Assembly (NCBI GenBank): GCA_037043235.1
Contig: JAWRVZ010000079.1
Location: 2,952,001 to 3,016,000 of the forward strand
DNA length: 64,000 bases
Reading direction: 5' to 3'
Source of the DNA: Rhodeus uyekii
Taxonomy: Eukaryota > Chordata > Actinopteri > Cypriniformes > Acheilognathidae
Each line of letters opens with the position of its first letter. The stretch's first letter is position 1. Positions 22,167 through 35,601 of this stretch are shown here, piece by piece. The notes under the pieces are model-generated. The model made no database searches. It was not told the DNA's origin and saw nothing but the letters and a program-made list of their open reading frames with translations. Position numbers and translations under genes: made by a program.

Positions 22167-23260
22167 ATATAGCTGCTAGCAGCCATCACGGGGCCAAGCG
22201 CAAGGAGGGCATTAAATGTCATGCCGACATGACTGGCATCATCAGACCAACGGCAGTAAAAATCTAAAGACATTTCAATATGACTTAAGTCTAAATGGCT
22301 GAAAAACCAACAATACGGTCTTTAGCAATTCGATTTAATGGTTTATCGCATTCAACCAACAGGCAGCGCTGTAACCAAATTGTAGTGTGTGGTACATTGA
22401 GAGTGTGGTGACATTGACACATGCAAAGTTTGCTTTCAATTGGGTAAACCATTGCTGACAGAGCACTAAAGTCAAGTGTTTGTTAAACATAGCATCTTAT
22501 AAGAAAAATCGAAATGGCAGACGCTCAAAATGGCCGATATGGGAATATTTGGTATCACAGGACTCGGCATGACCCACTGGATCTAAAGAGACCAGTTTCA
22601 TGATTTTTGGCCAAAGGGTTCAGAAGTTATAAGCAAAAAAGTCAGTTTTTGATAACTCCTGACCACTAGGGGGCACAGCGCCAAAACTCTGCAGGTAGCC
22701 TCAAACCATGATTGACATAACACACACCTAGTTTCGTCAGAAAAGGCTAATGCATTGGGGAGATAAAGCCTCAATTTCATTTTGGCGACTTTTACCTCAG
22801 ATTCTTTCGCGAGTTATTCGTAAACGGTTTGTCGAATCAACTTTCTTTATATATCGTTTTGTCCACATTGTCGGGAGATGATGTGGTTCAATTTTCGTGA
22901 ACATCGGACGAACGGCCTAGGAGGAGTTCGACAAAGTAGGTTTTTCATAAAATTCAAAATGGCGGGAAAATTTTCATGACGGAAAATGACGTCATAGGGT
23001 GCAATCGAATCGTCTTGAGCCAAGGAATCAGTGGACAAAAGAATTTTGTTTCTAGGACATACGGTTCAAAAGTTATTTACGTAAACGTGAGTGCAACTTT
23101 GAACAGTTGGTGGCGCTAGAGAGATTGAGTTAGAGACTTCAATTTTGCTATGGTCAATGATTGGACTCTCCTTTATGAGTGTGCCAACTTTTTTTCATTT
23201 TCCCGCTTACGGTTCTATGGGCTGTCATAGACTTCAATGGCAGAAGAAGAATAATAATAA
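22167..23260 (+). repeat. Family-1 short unit
   Basis: Close to the 10675 subtype but with GGCATTAAATG and CATTGCTGACAG; nearest match in these variants is 52953. No tail. Confidence 0.9.
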
Positions 23261-25153
23261 ATATAGCTGCTAGCAGCCATCACGGGGCCAAGCGCAAGGA
23301 GGGCATTAAATGTCATGCCGACATGGCTGGCATCATCAGACCAACAGCAGTAAGAATCTAAAGACATTTCAATATGACCTAAGTCTAAATGGCTGAAAAA
23401 TCAACAATACGGTCTTTAGTAATTCGATTTAATGGTTTATCACATTCAACCAACAGGCAGCGCTGTAACCAAATTGTAGTGTCAATTCATGTGGTACATT
23501 GAGAGTGTGGTGACATTGACACATGCAAAGTTTGCTTTCAATTGGGTAAACCATTGCTGACAGAGCACTAAAGTCATGTGTTTGTTAAACATAGCACCTT
23601 ATAAGAAAAATCGAAATGGCAGACGCTCAAAATGGCCGATATGGAAAAATCTGGTATCACAGGACTCGGCATGACCCACTGGATCTAAAGACAGCAGTTT
23701 CATGATTTTTAGACAAAGCGTTCAGGAGTTATAATCAAAAATGTCATTTTTTAAATATCTCCTGACCACTAGGGGGCAGAGCGCCAAAACTCTGCAGGTG
23801 GCCTCAGACCATGATTGACATAACACACACCTAGTTTGGTCAGAAAACGCTAATGCGTTGCGGAGATAAAGCCTCAATTTAATTTTTGCGACCATTACGT
23901 CGGATTCTTTCGCGAGTTATTCGTAAACGGTTTGACGAATCAACTTTCTTTATATATCGTTTTGTCCACATTGTCTGGAGATGATGTGGTTCAATTTTCG
24001 TGAATATCGGACGAACGGCCTAGGAGGAGTTCGAAAAAGTAGGTTTTTATAGAAAAATAACATGGCAAATCGGAGGTTTGGCCGAATATGACATATTTGG
24101 TATCTATGGTCTCGGCTTGACCCAATGAACACATTAAGACCATTTGTTTTACAATAGGTTAACGTCATCAAAAGTTATTAGCCTATTTGTAAATTTGGTT
24201 ATAACTTTTGACCACAAGGTTGCGCTGCCCCCAAACTTTTTGTGCCGTATCAAGGTTAGGTGCCGAAGACACATATTGAGTTTCGTAACGAAACGCCAAT
24301 CCATTTGTTAAATATAGCAATTTATGACAATATTCAAAATGGCCGACGCTCTAAATGGCCGATATGGGAAAATTTGGTATCACACGACTCGGCATGATGC
24401 ACTGAATCTAACGAGACCAGTTTTATGATTTTTGGACAAAGCGTTCAGGAGTTGTAAGGAAAAATGTCACTTTTTCATATCTCCTGACCACTAGGAGGCA
24501 CAGCGCCAAAACTCTGCAGGTAGCCTCAGACCATAATTGACATAACACACACCGAGTTTGGTCAGAAAACGCTAATGCGTTGTGGAGATAGAGCCTCAAG
24601 TTCATTTTTGCGATCATTACGTCGGATACTTTCGTGAGTTATTCATAAACGGTTTGACATTTCAACTTTCTTTGGATAACTTTTTGTCACCATGGTCTGG
24701 AGATGATGTGGTTCAATTTTCGTGAAAATCGGACAAACGGCCTAGGAGGAGTTCGAAAAAGTAGGTTTTTCATAAAATTCAAAATGGCGGGAAAATATTC
24801 ATGACGGAAAATGACGTCATAGGGTGCAATCGAATCGTCTTGAGCCAAGGAATCAGTTGACAAAAGAATTTTGTTTCTAGGACATACGGTTCAAAAGTTA
24901 TTTACGTAAACGTGAGTGCAACTTTGGGCAGTTGGTGGCGCTATAGAGATTGAGTTAGAGACTTCAATTTTGCTATGGTCAATGATTGGACTGTCCTTTA
25001 TGAGTGTGCCAACTTTTTTTAATTTTCCCGCTTACGGTTCTATGGGCTGTCATAGACTTCAATGGCAGAAGAAAAAGAATAATAATAATAATAATAAGAA
25101 CCGGAACAAAAACAATAGGTGCCTCCGCACCTTCGGTGCTTGGCCCCTAATAA
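23261..25153 (+). repeat. Family-1 long unit with one tail
   Basis: Near-identical to 62821 onward (offset 39560), sharing ATGACCTAAGTC, CATAGCACCTTAT and CAGGTGGCCTC. Confidence 0.92.
25097..25153 (+). repeat. Hairpin tail, one copy
   Basis: Single copy followed by a unit truncated past its palindrome. Confidence 0.9.
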
Positions 25154-27090
25154 CATGACGGGGCCAAGCATAAGGAGGGCATTAAATGTTATGCCGACAT
25201 GTCTGGCAGCATCAGACCAACAGCAGTAAGCATCTAAAGACATTTCAATATGACTTCAGTCTAAATGGCTGAAAAATTATCAATAAGGTCTTTAGTAATT
25301 CGATTTAACGGTTTATCACATTCAACCAAAAGGCAGCGCTGTAACCAAATTGATGTGTCAAATCATGTGGCATATCCAGAGTGAGGTGACAATGACACAT
25401 GCAAAGTTTGGTGTCAATAGGGTAAAGCATTGATGAAACACAGCTTTAACGTCATGTGTTTGTTAAGCATAGCATTTCATGACAAAATTCTAAATAGCCG
25501 ACAGTGAAAATGGCCGATATGAGAAAATTTGGTATCGCAGGACTCGGCATGATGCACTGAATCTAAAGACAGCAGTTTCATGATTTTTGGACAAAGCGTT
25601 CAGGAGTTATAATCAAAAATGTCAGTTTTTGATATCTCCTGACCACTAGGGGGCAGAGCGCCAAAACTCTTCAGGTAGCCTCAGATCATGATTGACATGA
25701 CACACAGAAAGTTTGGTCAGAATACGCTAATGCGTTGCGGAGATATAGCCTCGCTTTATTTGGTGGCCGTTTGGTCAAATTCGTTCGCAATTTTATCGAA
25801 ACCTGTTTGACGAATCAACTTTATTTTAATAACTTTTTGTCAGCATGGTCTGAAGATGTTATGATTCAATTTTGGTGAAAATTGGGCAAACAGTGTGGGA
25901 GGAGTTCGAAAAAGTAGGTTTTTAAAGAAAAACAACATGGCGGACAGGAAGTTTGGCCGACTATGACAAATTTGGTATCTGTGTTCTCGGTTTGACCCAA
26001 GGAACGTATAAAGACAACTTATTTTACCATAGGTTAACGTGTTCAAAAGTTATTAGCATTTTTGTAAATTTGTTTATAACTTTTGACCACAAGGTGGCGC
26101 TGCCTCGAAACGTTTTGTGTTGTATCAGGCCCAGATGCCGAAGACACATATCGAGTTTCGTAACGATACGACAATGTGTTTGTTAAATATAGCAATTTAT
26201 GACAAAATTCAAAATGGCCGACCCTCACAATGGCCGATATGGGAAAATTTAGTATCGCACGACTCGGCATGATGCCCTGAATCTAACGAGACCAGTTTTA
26301 TAATTTTTGGTCGAAGCGTTCAGAAGTTATAAGCAAATATTTCACTTTTTCATATCTCCAGACCACTAGGGGGCAGAGCGCCAAATCTCTGCAGGTAGCC
26401 TCAGACCATCATTGCCATAACACACACCAAGTTTGGTCAGAATACGCTAATGCGTTGCGGAGATAATGCCTCGCTTTCATTTCCGCGGCCATTTTGTCGA
26501 ATTCTTTCGCAAGTTATTCGTAAACGGTTTGACGAGTCAACTTTCTTTTAATAACTTTTTGTCAACATGGTCTGGAGATGATGTGGTTCAATTTTCGTGA
26601 AAATCGGACAAAGGGCCTAGGAGGAGTTCGAAAAAGTAGGTTTTTCATAAAATTCAAAATGGCGGAAAAATTTTCATGACGGAAAGTGACGTCATAGGGT
26701 GCAATCGAATCGTCTTGAGCCAAGGAATCAGTGGACGAAAGAATTTTGTTTCTAGGACATACGGTTCAAAAGTTATTAACGTAAACGTGAGTGCAACTTT
26801 GGACAGTTGGTGGCGCTAGAGACATTGAGTTAGAGACTTCAAATTTGCTATGGTCAATGATTGGACTGTCCTCTATCAGTGTGCAAAATTTCATCATTTT
26901 CCCGCAAACGGTTCTATGGCCTGCCATAGACTCCCATGGCGGAAGAAGAAGAAGAAGAGGAATAATAATAAAGAACCGGAACAAACACAATAGGTGCCTC
27001 CGCACCTTCGGTGCTTGGCCCCTAATAATAATAAGAACCGGAACAAAAACAATAGGTGCCTCCGCACCTTCGGTGCTTGGCCCCTAATAA
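25154..27090 (+). repeat. Family-1 long unit, older type, 5'-truncated, two tails
   Basis: Begins at CATGACGGGGCC right after CCCCTAATAA, so the palindrome is lost. Module A is the older type (GTAAGCATCTAAAG, ATGACTTCAGTC). The 3' purine tract is GAAGAAGAAGAAGAGG. Confidence 0.9.
26971..27090 (+). repeat. Hairpin tail, two copies
   Basis: First copy has GAACAAACAC in place of GAACAAAAAC. Confidence 0.9.
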
Positions 27091-29027
27091 CTAGCAGCCA
27101 TCACGGGGCCAAGCACAAGGAGGGCATTAAATGTCATGCCGACATGGCTGGCATCATCAGACCAACGGCAGTAAGAATCTAAAGACATTTCAATATGACT
27201 TAAGTCTAAATGGCTGAAAAACCAACAATACGGTCTTTAGCAATTCGATTTAATGGTTTATCACATTCAACCAACAGGCAGCGCTGTAACCAAATTGTAG
27301 TGTCAATTCATGTGGTACATTGAGAGTGTGGTGACATTGACACATGCAAAGTTTGCTTTCAATTGGGTAAACCATTGCTGACAGAGCACTAAAGTCATGT
27401 GTTTGTTAAACATAGCATCTTGTAAGAAAAATTGAAATGGCAGACGCTCAAAATGGCCGATATGGTAAAATTTGGTATCACAGGACTCGGCATGACCCAC
27501 TGGATCTAAAGACAGCAGTTTCATGATTTTTAGACAAAGCGTTCAGGAGTTATAATCAAAAATGTCAGTTTTTTTATATCTCCTGACCACTAGGGGGCAG
27601 AGCGCCAAAACTCTGCAGGTAGCCTCAGACCATGATTGACATAACACACACCTAGTTTGGTCAAAAAACGCTAATGCGTTGCGGAGATAAAGCCTCAATT
27701 TTATTTTTGCGACCATTACGTCGGATTCTTTTGCGAGTTATTCGTAAACGGTTTGACATATCAACTTTCTTTGGATAACTTTTTGTCATGATGGTCTGGA
27801 GATGATGTGGTTTAATTTTGGTGAAAATTGGACAAACGGTCTGGGAGGAGTTCGAAAAAGTAGGTTTTTAAAGAAAAACAACATGGTGGACACGAAGTTT
27901 GGCCGACTATGACAAATTTTGTATCTGTGTTCTCGGTTTGACCCAAGGAACGTATAAAGATAATTTGTTTTACCATAGGTTAACGCACTCAAAAGTTATT
28001 AGCATATTTGTAAATTTGGTTATAATTTTTGACCACAAGGGGGTGCTGCCTCGAAACTTTTTGAGTCGTATCAAGGTTAGGTGCCGAAGACACATATTGA
28101 GTTTCGTAACGATACGCCAATATCTTTGTTAAATATAGCAATTTATGACAATATTCAAAATGGCCGACGCTCAAAATGGCCGATATGGGAAAATTTGGTA
28201 TCGCACGACTCGGCATGATGCACTGAATCTAAAGAGACCAGTTTTATTATTTTTGGCCAAAGCGTTTAGAAGTTATAAGCAAATATTTAACTTTTTCATA
28301 TCTCCTGACCACTAGGGGGCACAGCGCCAAAACTCTGCAGGTAGCCTCATATCATGATTGACATAACCTACACCTAGTTTGGTCAAAAAACGCTAATGCG
28401 TTGCGGAGATAAAGCCTCAATTTCATTTTTGCGACCATTACGTCGGATTCTTTCGCGAGTTATTCGTAAACGGTTTGACATATCAACTTTTTTTGGATAA
28501 CTTTTTGTCCACATTGTCTGGAGATGATGTGGTTCAATTTTCGTTGAAATCGGAAAAACGGCCTAGGAGGAGTTCGAAAAAGTAGGTTTTTCATAAAATT
28601 CAAAATGGCGGGAAATTTTTCATGACGGAAAATGACGTCATAGGGTGCATTCGAATCGTCTTGAGCCAAGGAATCAGTGGACATAAGAATTTTGTTTCTA
28701 GGTCATACGGTTCAAAAGTTATTAGCATAAACGATAGTTCAACTTTGGACAGTTGGTGGCGCTAGAGATATTGAGTTAGAGACTTCAATTTTGCTATGGT
28801 CAATGTTTGGACTGTCCTTAATGAGTGTGCCAACTTTCATCATTTTCCCGCATACGGTTCTATGGGCTGTCATAGACTTCCATGACGGAAGAAGAAGAAG
28901 AATAATAATAAAGAACCGGAACAAAAACAATAGGTGCCTCCGCACCTTCGGTGCTTGGCCCCTAATAATAATAAGAACCGGAACAAAAACAATAGGTGCC
29001 TCCGCACCTTCGGTGCTTGGCCCCTAA
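27091..29027 (+). repeat. Family-1 long unit, 5'-truncated, two tails
   Basis: Starts at CTAGCAGCC, as does 16699. Its interior matches 30852 (offset 3770) and 55277 (offset 28195), with private variants ATCTTGTAAGAAAAATTG and ATATGGTAAAATTTGG. Its GGGGCCAAGCAC (27105-27116) matches the tail complement over all 12 bases. Confidence 0.92.
28911..29027 (+). repeat. Hairpin tail, two copies
   Basis: Two consensus copies; the next unit begins directly after CTAA. Confidence 0.9.
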
Positions 29028-30851
29028 ATATAGCTGCTAGCAGCCATCACGGGGCCAAGCGCAAGGAGGGCATTAAATGTTATGCCGACATGCCTGGCAT
29101 CATCAGACCAACAGCAGTAAGAATCTAAAGACATTTCAATATGACTTAAGTCTAAATTGCTGAAAAATCAACAATACGGTCTTTAGTATTTTGATTTAAT
29201 GGTTTATCACATTCAACCAACAGGCAGCGCTGTAACCAAATTGTAGTGTCAATTCATGTGGTACATTGAGAGTGTGGTGACATTGACACATGCTAAGTTT
29301 GCTTTCAATTGGGTAAACCATTGCTGACAGAGCACTAAAGTCATGTGTTTGTTAAACATAGCATCTTATAAGAAAAATCGAAATGGCAGACGCTCAAAAT
29401 GGCCGATATGGGAAAATTTGGTATCACAGGACTCGACATGAGCCACTGGATCTAAAGACAGCAGTTTCATGATTTTTAGACAATGCGTTCAGGAGTTATA
29501 ATCAAAAATGTCAGTTTTTTAATATCTCCTGACCACTAGGGGGCAGAGCGCCAAAACTCTGCAGGTAGCCTCAGACCATGGTTGACATAACACACACCTA
29601 GTTTGGTCAGAAAACGCTAATGCGTTGCGGAGATAAAGCCTCAGTTTCATTTTTGCGACCATTACGTCGGATTCTTTCGCGAGTTATTCGTAAACGGTTT
29701 GACATATCAACTTTCTTTGGATAACTTTTTGTCACGATCGTCTGGAGATTATGTGGTTTAATTTTGGTGAAAATTGGACAAATGGTCTGGGAGGAGTTCG
29801 AAAAAGTAGGTTTTTAAAGAAAAACAACATGGTGGACAAGAAGTTTGGCCGACTATGACAAATTTGGTATCTGTGTTCTCGGTTTGACCCAAGGAACGTA
29901 AAAAGATAATTTCTTTTACCATAGGTTAACGCACTCAAAAGTTATTAGCATATTTGTAAATTTGGTTATAACTTTTGACCACAAGGTGGTGCTGCCTCGA
30001 AACTTCTTGAGTCGTATAAAGGTTAGGTGCCGAAGACACATATTGAGTTTCGTAACGATACGGCAATATCTTTGTTAAATATAGCAATTTATGACAATAT
30101 TCAAAATGGCCGACGCTCAAAATGGCCGATATGGGAAAATTTGGTATCACACGACTCGGCATGATGCACTGAATCTAACGAGACCAGTTTTATTATTTTT
30201 GGCCAAAGCATTCAGAAGTTATAAGCAAATATTTAACTTTTTCATATCTCCTGACCACTAGGGGGCACAGCGCCAAAACTCTGCAGGTAGCCTCAGATCA
30301 TGATTGACATAACACTTACCTAGTTTGGTCAGAAAACGCTAATGTGTTGCGGAGATAAAGCATCAATTTCATTTTTGCGACCATTACGTCGGATTCTTTC
30401 GCGAGTTATTCGTAAACGGTTTGACATATCAACTTTCTTTGGATAACTTTTTGTCCACATGGTCTGGAGATGATGTGGTTCAATTTTCGTTGAAATCGGA
30501 AAAACGGTCTAGGAGGAGTTCGAAAAAGTAGGTTTTTCATAAAATTCAAAATGGCGGGAAAAATTTCATGACGGAAAATGACGTCATAGGGTGCAATCGA
30601 ATCGTCTTGAGCCAAGGAATCAGTGGACATAAGAATTTTGTTTCTAGGTCATACGGTTCAAAAGTTATTAGCATAAACGTTAGTTCAACTTTGGACAGTT
30701 GGTGGCGCTAGAGATATTGAGTTAGAGACTTCAAATTTGTTATGGTCAATGATTGGACTGTCTTTAATGAGTGTGCCAACTTTCATCATTTTCCCGCATA
30801 CGGTTCTATGGGCTGCCATAGACTTTCATGGCGGAAGAAGAAGATGAAGAA
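29028..30851 (+). repeat. Family-1 long unit, no tail
   Basis: Full A-B-C unit joined directly to the CTAA of the preceding tail. Ends in GAAGAAGAAGATGAAGA without AAT repeats. Confidence 0.9.
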
Positions 30852-32678
30852 ATATAGCTGCTAGCAGCCATCACGGGGCCAAGCACAAGGAGGGCATTAA
30901 ATGTCATGCCGACATGGCTGGCATCATCAGACCAACGGCAGTAAGAATCTAAAGACATTTCAATATGACTTAAGTCTAAATGGCTGAAAAACCAACAATA
31001 CGGTCTTTAGCAATTCGATTTAATGGTTTATCACATTCAACCAACAGGCAGCGCTGTAACCAAATTGTAGTGTCAATTCATGTGGTACATTGAGAGTGTG
31101 GTGACATTGACACATGCAAAGTTTGCTTTCAATTGGGTAAACCATTGCTGACAGAGCACTAAAGTCATGTGTTTGTTAAACATAGCATCTTGTAAGAAAA
31201 ATTGAAATGGCAGACGCTCAAAATGGCCGATATGGTAAAATTTGGTATCACAGGACTCGGCATGACCCACTGGATCTAAAGACAGCAGTTTCATGATTTT
31301 TAGACAAAGCGTTCAGGAGTTATAATCAAAAATGTCAGTTTTTTTATATCTCCTGACCACTAGGGGGCAGAGCGCCAAAACTCTGCAGGTAGCCTCAGAC
31401 CATGATTGACATAACACACACCTAGTTTGGTCAAAAAACGCTAATGCGTTGCGGAGATAAAGCCTCAATTTTATTTTTGCGACCATTACGTCGGATTCTT
31501 TTGCGAGTTATTCGTAAACGGTTTGACATATCAACTTTCTTTGGATAACTTTTTGTCATGATGGTCTGGAGATGATGTGGTTTAATTTTGGTGAAAATTG
31601 GACAAACGGTCTGGGAGGAGTTCGAAAAAGTAGGTTTTTAAAGAAAAACAACATGGTGGACACGAAGTTTGGCCGACTATGACAAATTTTGTATCTGTGT
31701 TCTCGGTTTGACCCAAGGAACGTATAAAGATAATTTGTTTTACCATAGGTTAACGCACTCAAAAGTTATTAGCATATTTGTAAATTTGGTTATAATTTTT
31801 GACCACAAGGGGGTGCTGCCTCGAAACTTTTTGAGTCGTATCAAGGTTAGGTGCCGAAGACACATATTGAGTTTCGTAACGATACGCCAATATCTTTGTT
31901 AAATATAGCAATTTATGACAATATTCAAAATGGCCGACGCTCAAAATGGCCGATATGGGAAAATTTGGTATCGCACGACTCGGCATGATGCACTGAATCT
32001 AAAGAGACCAGTTTTATTATTTTTGGCCAAAGCGTTTAGAAGTTATAAGCAAATATTTAACTTTTTCATATCTCCTGACCACTAGGGGGCACAGCGCCAA
32101 AACTCTGCAGGTAGCCTCATATCATGATTGACATAACCTACACCTAGTTTGGTCAAAAAACGCTAATGCGTTGCGGAGATAAAGCCTCAATTTCATTTTT
32201 GCGACCATTACGTCGGATTCTTTCGCGAGTTATTCGTAAACGGTTTGACATATCAACTTTTTTTGGATAACTTTTTGTCCACATTGTCTGGAGATGATGT
32301 GGTTCAATTTTCGTTGAAATCGGAAAAACGGCCTAGGAGGAGTTCGAAAAAGTAGGTTTTTCATAAAATTCAAAATGGCGGGAAATTTTTCATGACGGAA
32401 AATGACGTCATAGGGTGCAATCGAATCGTCTTGAGCCAAGGAATCAGTGGACATAAGAATTTTGTTTCTAGGTCATACGGTTCAAAAGTTATTAGCATAA
32501 ACGATAGTTCAACTTTGGACAGTTGGTGGCGCTAGAGATATTGAGTTAGAGACTTCAATTTTGCTATGGTCAATGTTTGGACTGTCCTTAATGAGTGTGC
32601 CAACTTTCATCATTTTCCCGCATACGGTTCTATGGGCTGTCATAGACTTCCATGACGGAAGAAGAAGAAGAATAATAA
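30852..32678 (+). repeat. Family-1 long unit, no tail
   Basis: Copy of the 27091 unit with an intact 5' end. It has CAATCGAATC near 32420 where 27091 and 55277 have CATTCGAATC. Confidence 0.92.
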
Positions 32679-34501
32679 ATATAGCTGCAAGCAGCCATGA
32701 CGGGGCCAAGCACAAGGAGGGCATTAAATGTCATGCCGACATGGCTGGCAGCATCAGACCAATGGCAGTAAGCATCTAAAGACATTTCAATATGACTTCA
32801 GTCTAAATGGCTGAAAAATCATCAATACAGTCTTTAGTAATTCGATTTATCACGTTCGACCAACAGGCAGCGCTGTAACCAAATCGATGTGTCAAATCAT
32901 GTGGTATATCCAGAGTGAGGTGACAATGACACATGCAAAGTTTGGTGTCAATAGTGTAAAGCATTGCTGACATACAGCTTTAAAGTCATGTGTTTGTTAA
33001 GCATAGCATTTCATGAAAAAATTCTAAATAGCCGACGCTGGAATTGGCCGATATGGGAAAATTTGGTATCGCAGGACTCGGCATGATGCACTGAATCAAA
33101 GAGAGCAGTTTCATTATTTTTGGACAAAGCGTTCAGGAGTTATAATCAAAAATGTCAGTTTTTCATATCTCCTGACCATTAGGGGGCAGAGCGCCAAAAC
33201 TCTGCAGGTAGCCTCAGATCATGATTGACATGACACACAGAAAGTTTGGTCAGAATACGCAAATGCATTGCGGAGATATAGCCTCACTTTATTTTGTGGC
33301 CATTTGGTCAAATTCGATCGCAATTTTATCGAAACCTGTTTGACGAATCAATTTCATTTTAATAACTTTTTGTCAGCATGGTCTGAAGATGTTATGATTC
33401 AATTTTGGTGAAAATTGGACAAATGGTGTGGGAGGAGTTCGAAAAAGTAGGTTTTTAAAGAAAACCAACATGGTGGACAGGAAGTTTGGCCGATTATGAC
33501 AAATTTGATATCTGTGTTCTCGGTTTGACCCAGGGAACGTATAAAGACAACTTATTTTACCATAGATTAACGTGTTCAAAAGTTATTAGCATTTTTGTAA
33601 ATTTGCTTATAACTTTTGACCACAAGGTGGCGCTGCCTCAAAACTTTTTGTGTTGTATCAGGCCCAGATGCCGAAGACACATATCGAGTTTCGTAACGAT
33701 ACGTCAATGCGTTTGTTAAATATAGCAATTTATGACAAAATTCAAAATGGCCGACACTCAAAATGGCCGATATAGGAAAATTTGGTATCACACGACTCGG
33801 CATGATGCACTGAATCTAAAGAGACCAGTTTTATGATTTTTGGCTAAAGCGTTCAGAAGTTATAAGCAAATATTTCACTTTTTCATATCTCCTGACCACT
33901 TGGGGGCACTGTGCCAAAACTCTGCAGGTAGCCTCAGACCTTGATTGACGTAACACACACCAAGTTTGGTCAGAATACGCTAATGCGTTGCGGAGATATA
34001 GCCTCGCTTTCATTTCTGCGGCCATTTTGTCGAATTCTTTCGCAAGTTATTCGTAAACGGTTTGACGAATCAACTTTCTTTATATAACTTTTTGTCCCCA
34101 TGGTCTGGAGATGATGTGGTTCAATTTTCGTGAAAATCGGACAAACGGCCTATGAGGAGTTCGAAAAAGTAGGTTTTTCATAAAATTCAAAATGGCGGAA
34201 AATTTTTCATGACGGAAAATGACGTCATAGGGTCCAATCGAATCGTCTTGAGCCAAGGAATCAGTGGACGAAAGAATTTTGTTTCTAGGACATACGGTTC
34301 AAAAGTTATTAACGTAAACGTGAGTGCAACTTTGGACAGTTGGTGGCGCTAGAGACATTGAGTTAGAGACTTCAAATTTGCTATGGTCAATGATTGGACT
34401 GTCCTCTATCAGTGTGCAAAATTTCATCATTTTCCCGCAAACGGTTCTATGGCCTGCCATAGACTCCCATGGCGGAAGAAGAAGAAGAAGAGGAATAATA
34501 A
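32679..34501 (+). repeat. Family-1 long unit, older type
   Basis: 5' palindrome is the imperfect GCTGCAAGCAGC. Module A has ATGACTTCAGTC and AATCGATGTGTC. The 3' tract is GAAGAAGAAGAAGAGG, like 25154 and 49599. Confidence 0.9.
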
Positions 34502-35601
34502 ATATAGCTGCTAGCAGCCATCACGGGGCCAAGCGCAAGGAGGGCATTAAATGTCATGCTGACATGGCTGGCATCATCAGACCAACGGCAGTAAGAATCT
34601 AAAGACATTTCAATATGACTTGTCTAAATGGCTGAAAAATCAACAATACGGTCTTTAGTAATTCGATTTAATGGTTTATCACATTCAACCAACAGGCAGC
34701 GCTCTAACCAAATTGATATGTCAAATCATGTGTTATATCCAGAGTGTGGTGACATTGACACATGCAAAGTTTGCTTTCAATTGGGTAAACCATTGCTGAA
34801 AGAGCACTAAAGTCATGTGTTTGTTAAACATAGCATCTTATAAGAAAAATCTTAATGGCAGACGCTCAAAATGGCCGATATGGGAATATTTGGTATCACA
34901 GGACTCGGCATGACCCACTGGATCTAAAGAGACCAGTTTCATGATTTTTGGCGAAAGGGTTCAGGAGTTATAATCAAAAATGACAGTTTTTCATATCTCC
35001 TGACCACTAGGGGGCACAGCGCCAAAACTCTGCAGGTAGCCTCAGAACATAATTGACATAACACACACCTAGTTTGGTCAGAAAAGGCAAATGCATTACA
35101 GAGATAAAGCCTCAATTTCATTTTAGCGACTATTACCTCAGATTCTTTTGTGAGTTATTCGTAAATGGTTTGACGAATCAACTTTCTTTATATATCGTTT
35201 TGTCCACATTGTCTGGAGATGATGTGGTTCAATTTTCGTGAAAATCGGACAAACGGCCTAGGAGGAGTTCGACAAAGTAGGTTTTTCAAAAAATTCAAAA
35301 TGGCGGGAAAATTTTCATGACGGAAAATGACGTCATAGGGTGCAATCGAATCGTCTTGAGCCAAGGAATCAGTGGACAAAAGAATTTTGTTTCTAGGACA
35401 TACGGTTCAAAAGTTATTTACGTAAACGTGAGTGCAACTTTGGACAGTTGGTGGCGCTAGAGAGATTGAGTTAGAGACTTCAATTTTGCTATGGTCAATG
35501 ATTGGACTCTCCTTTATGAGTGTGCCAACTTTTTTTCATTTTCCCGCTTACGGTTCTATGGGCTGTCATAGACTTCAATGGCAGAAGAAGAATAATAATA
35601 A
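34502..35601 (+). repeat. Family-1 short unit
   Basis: Module A mixes the common 5' part with older-type bases near 34720 (AATTGATATGTCAAATC). No tail. Confidence 0.9.
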
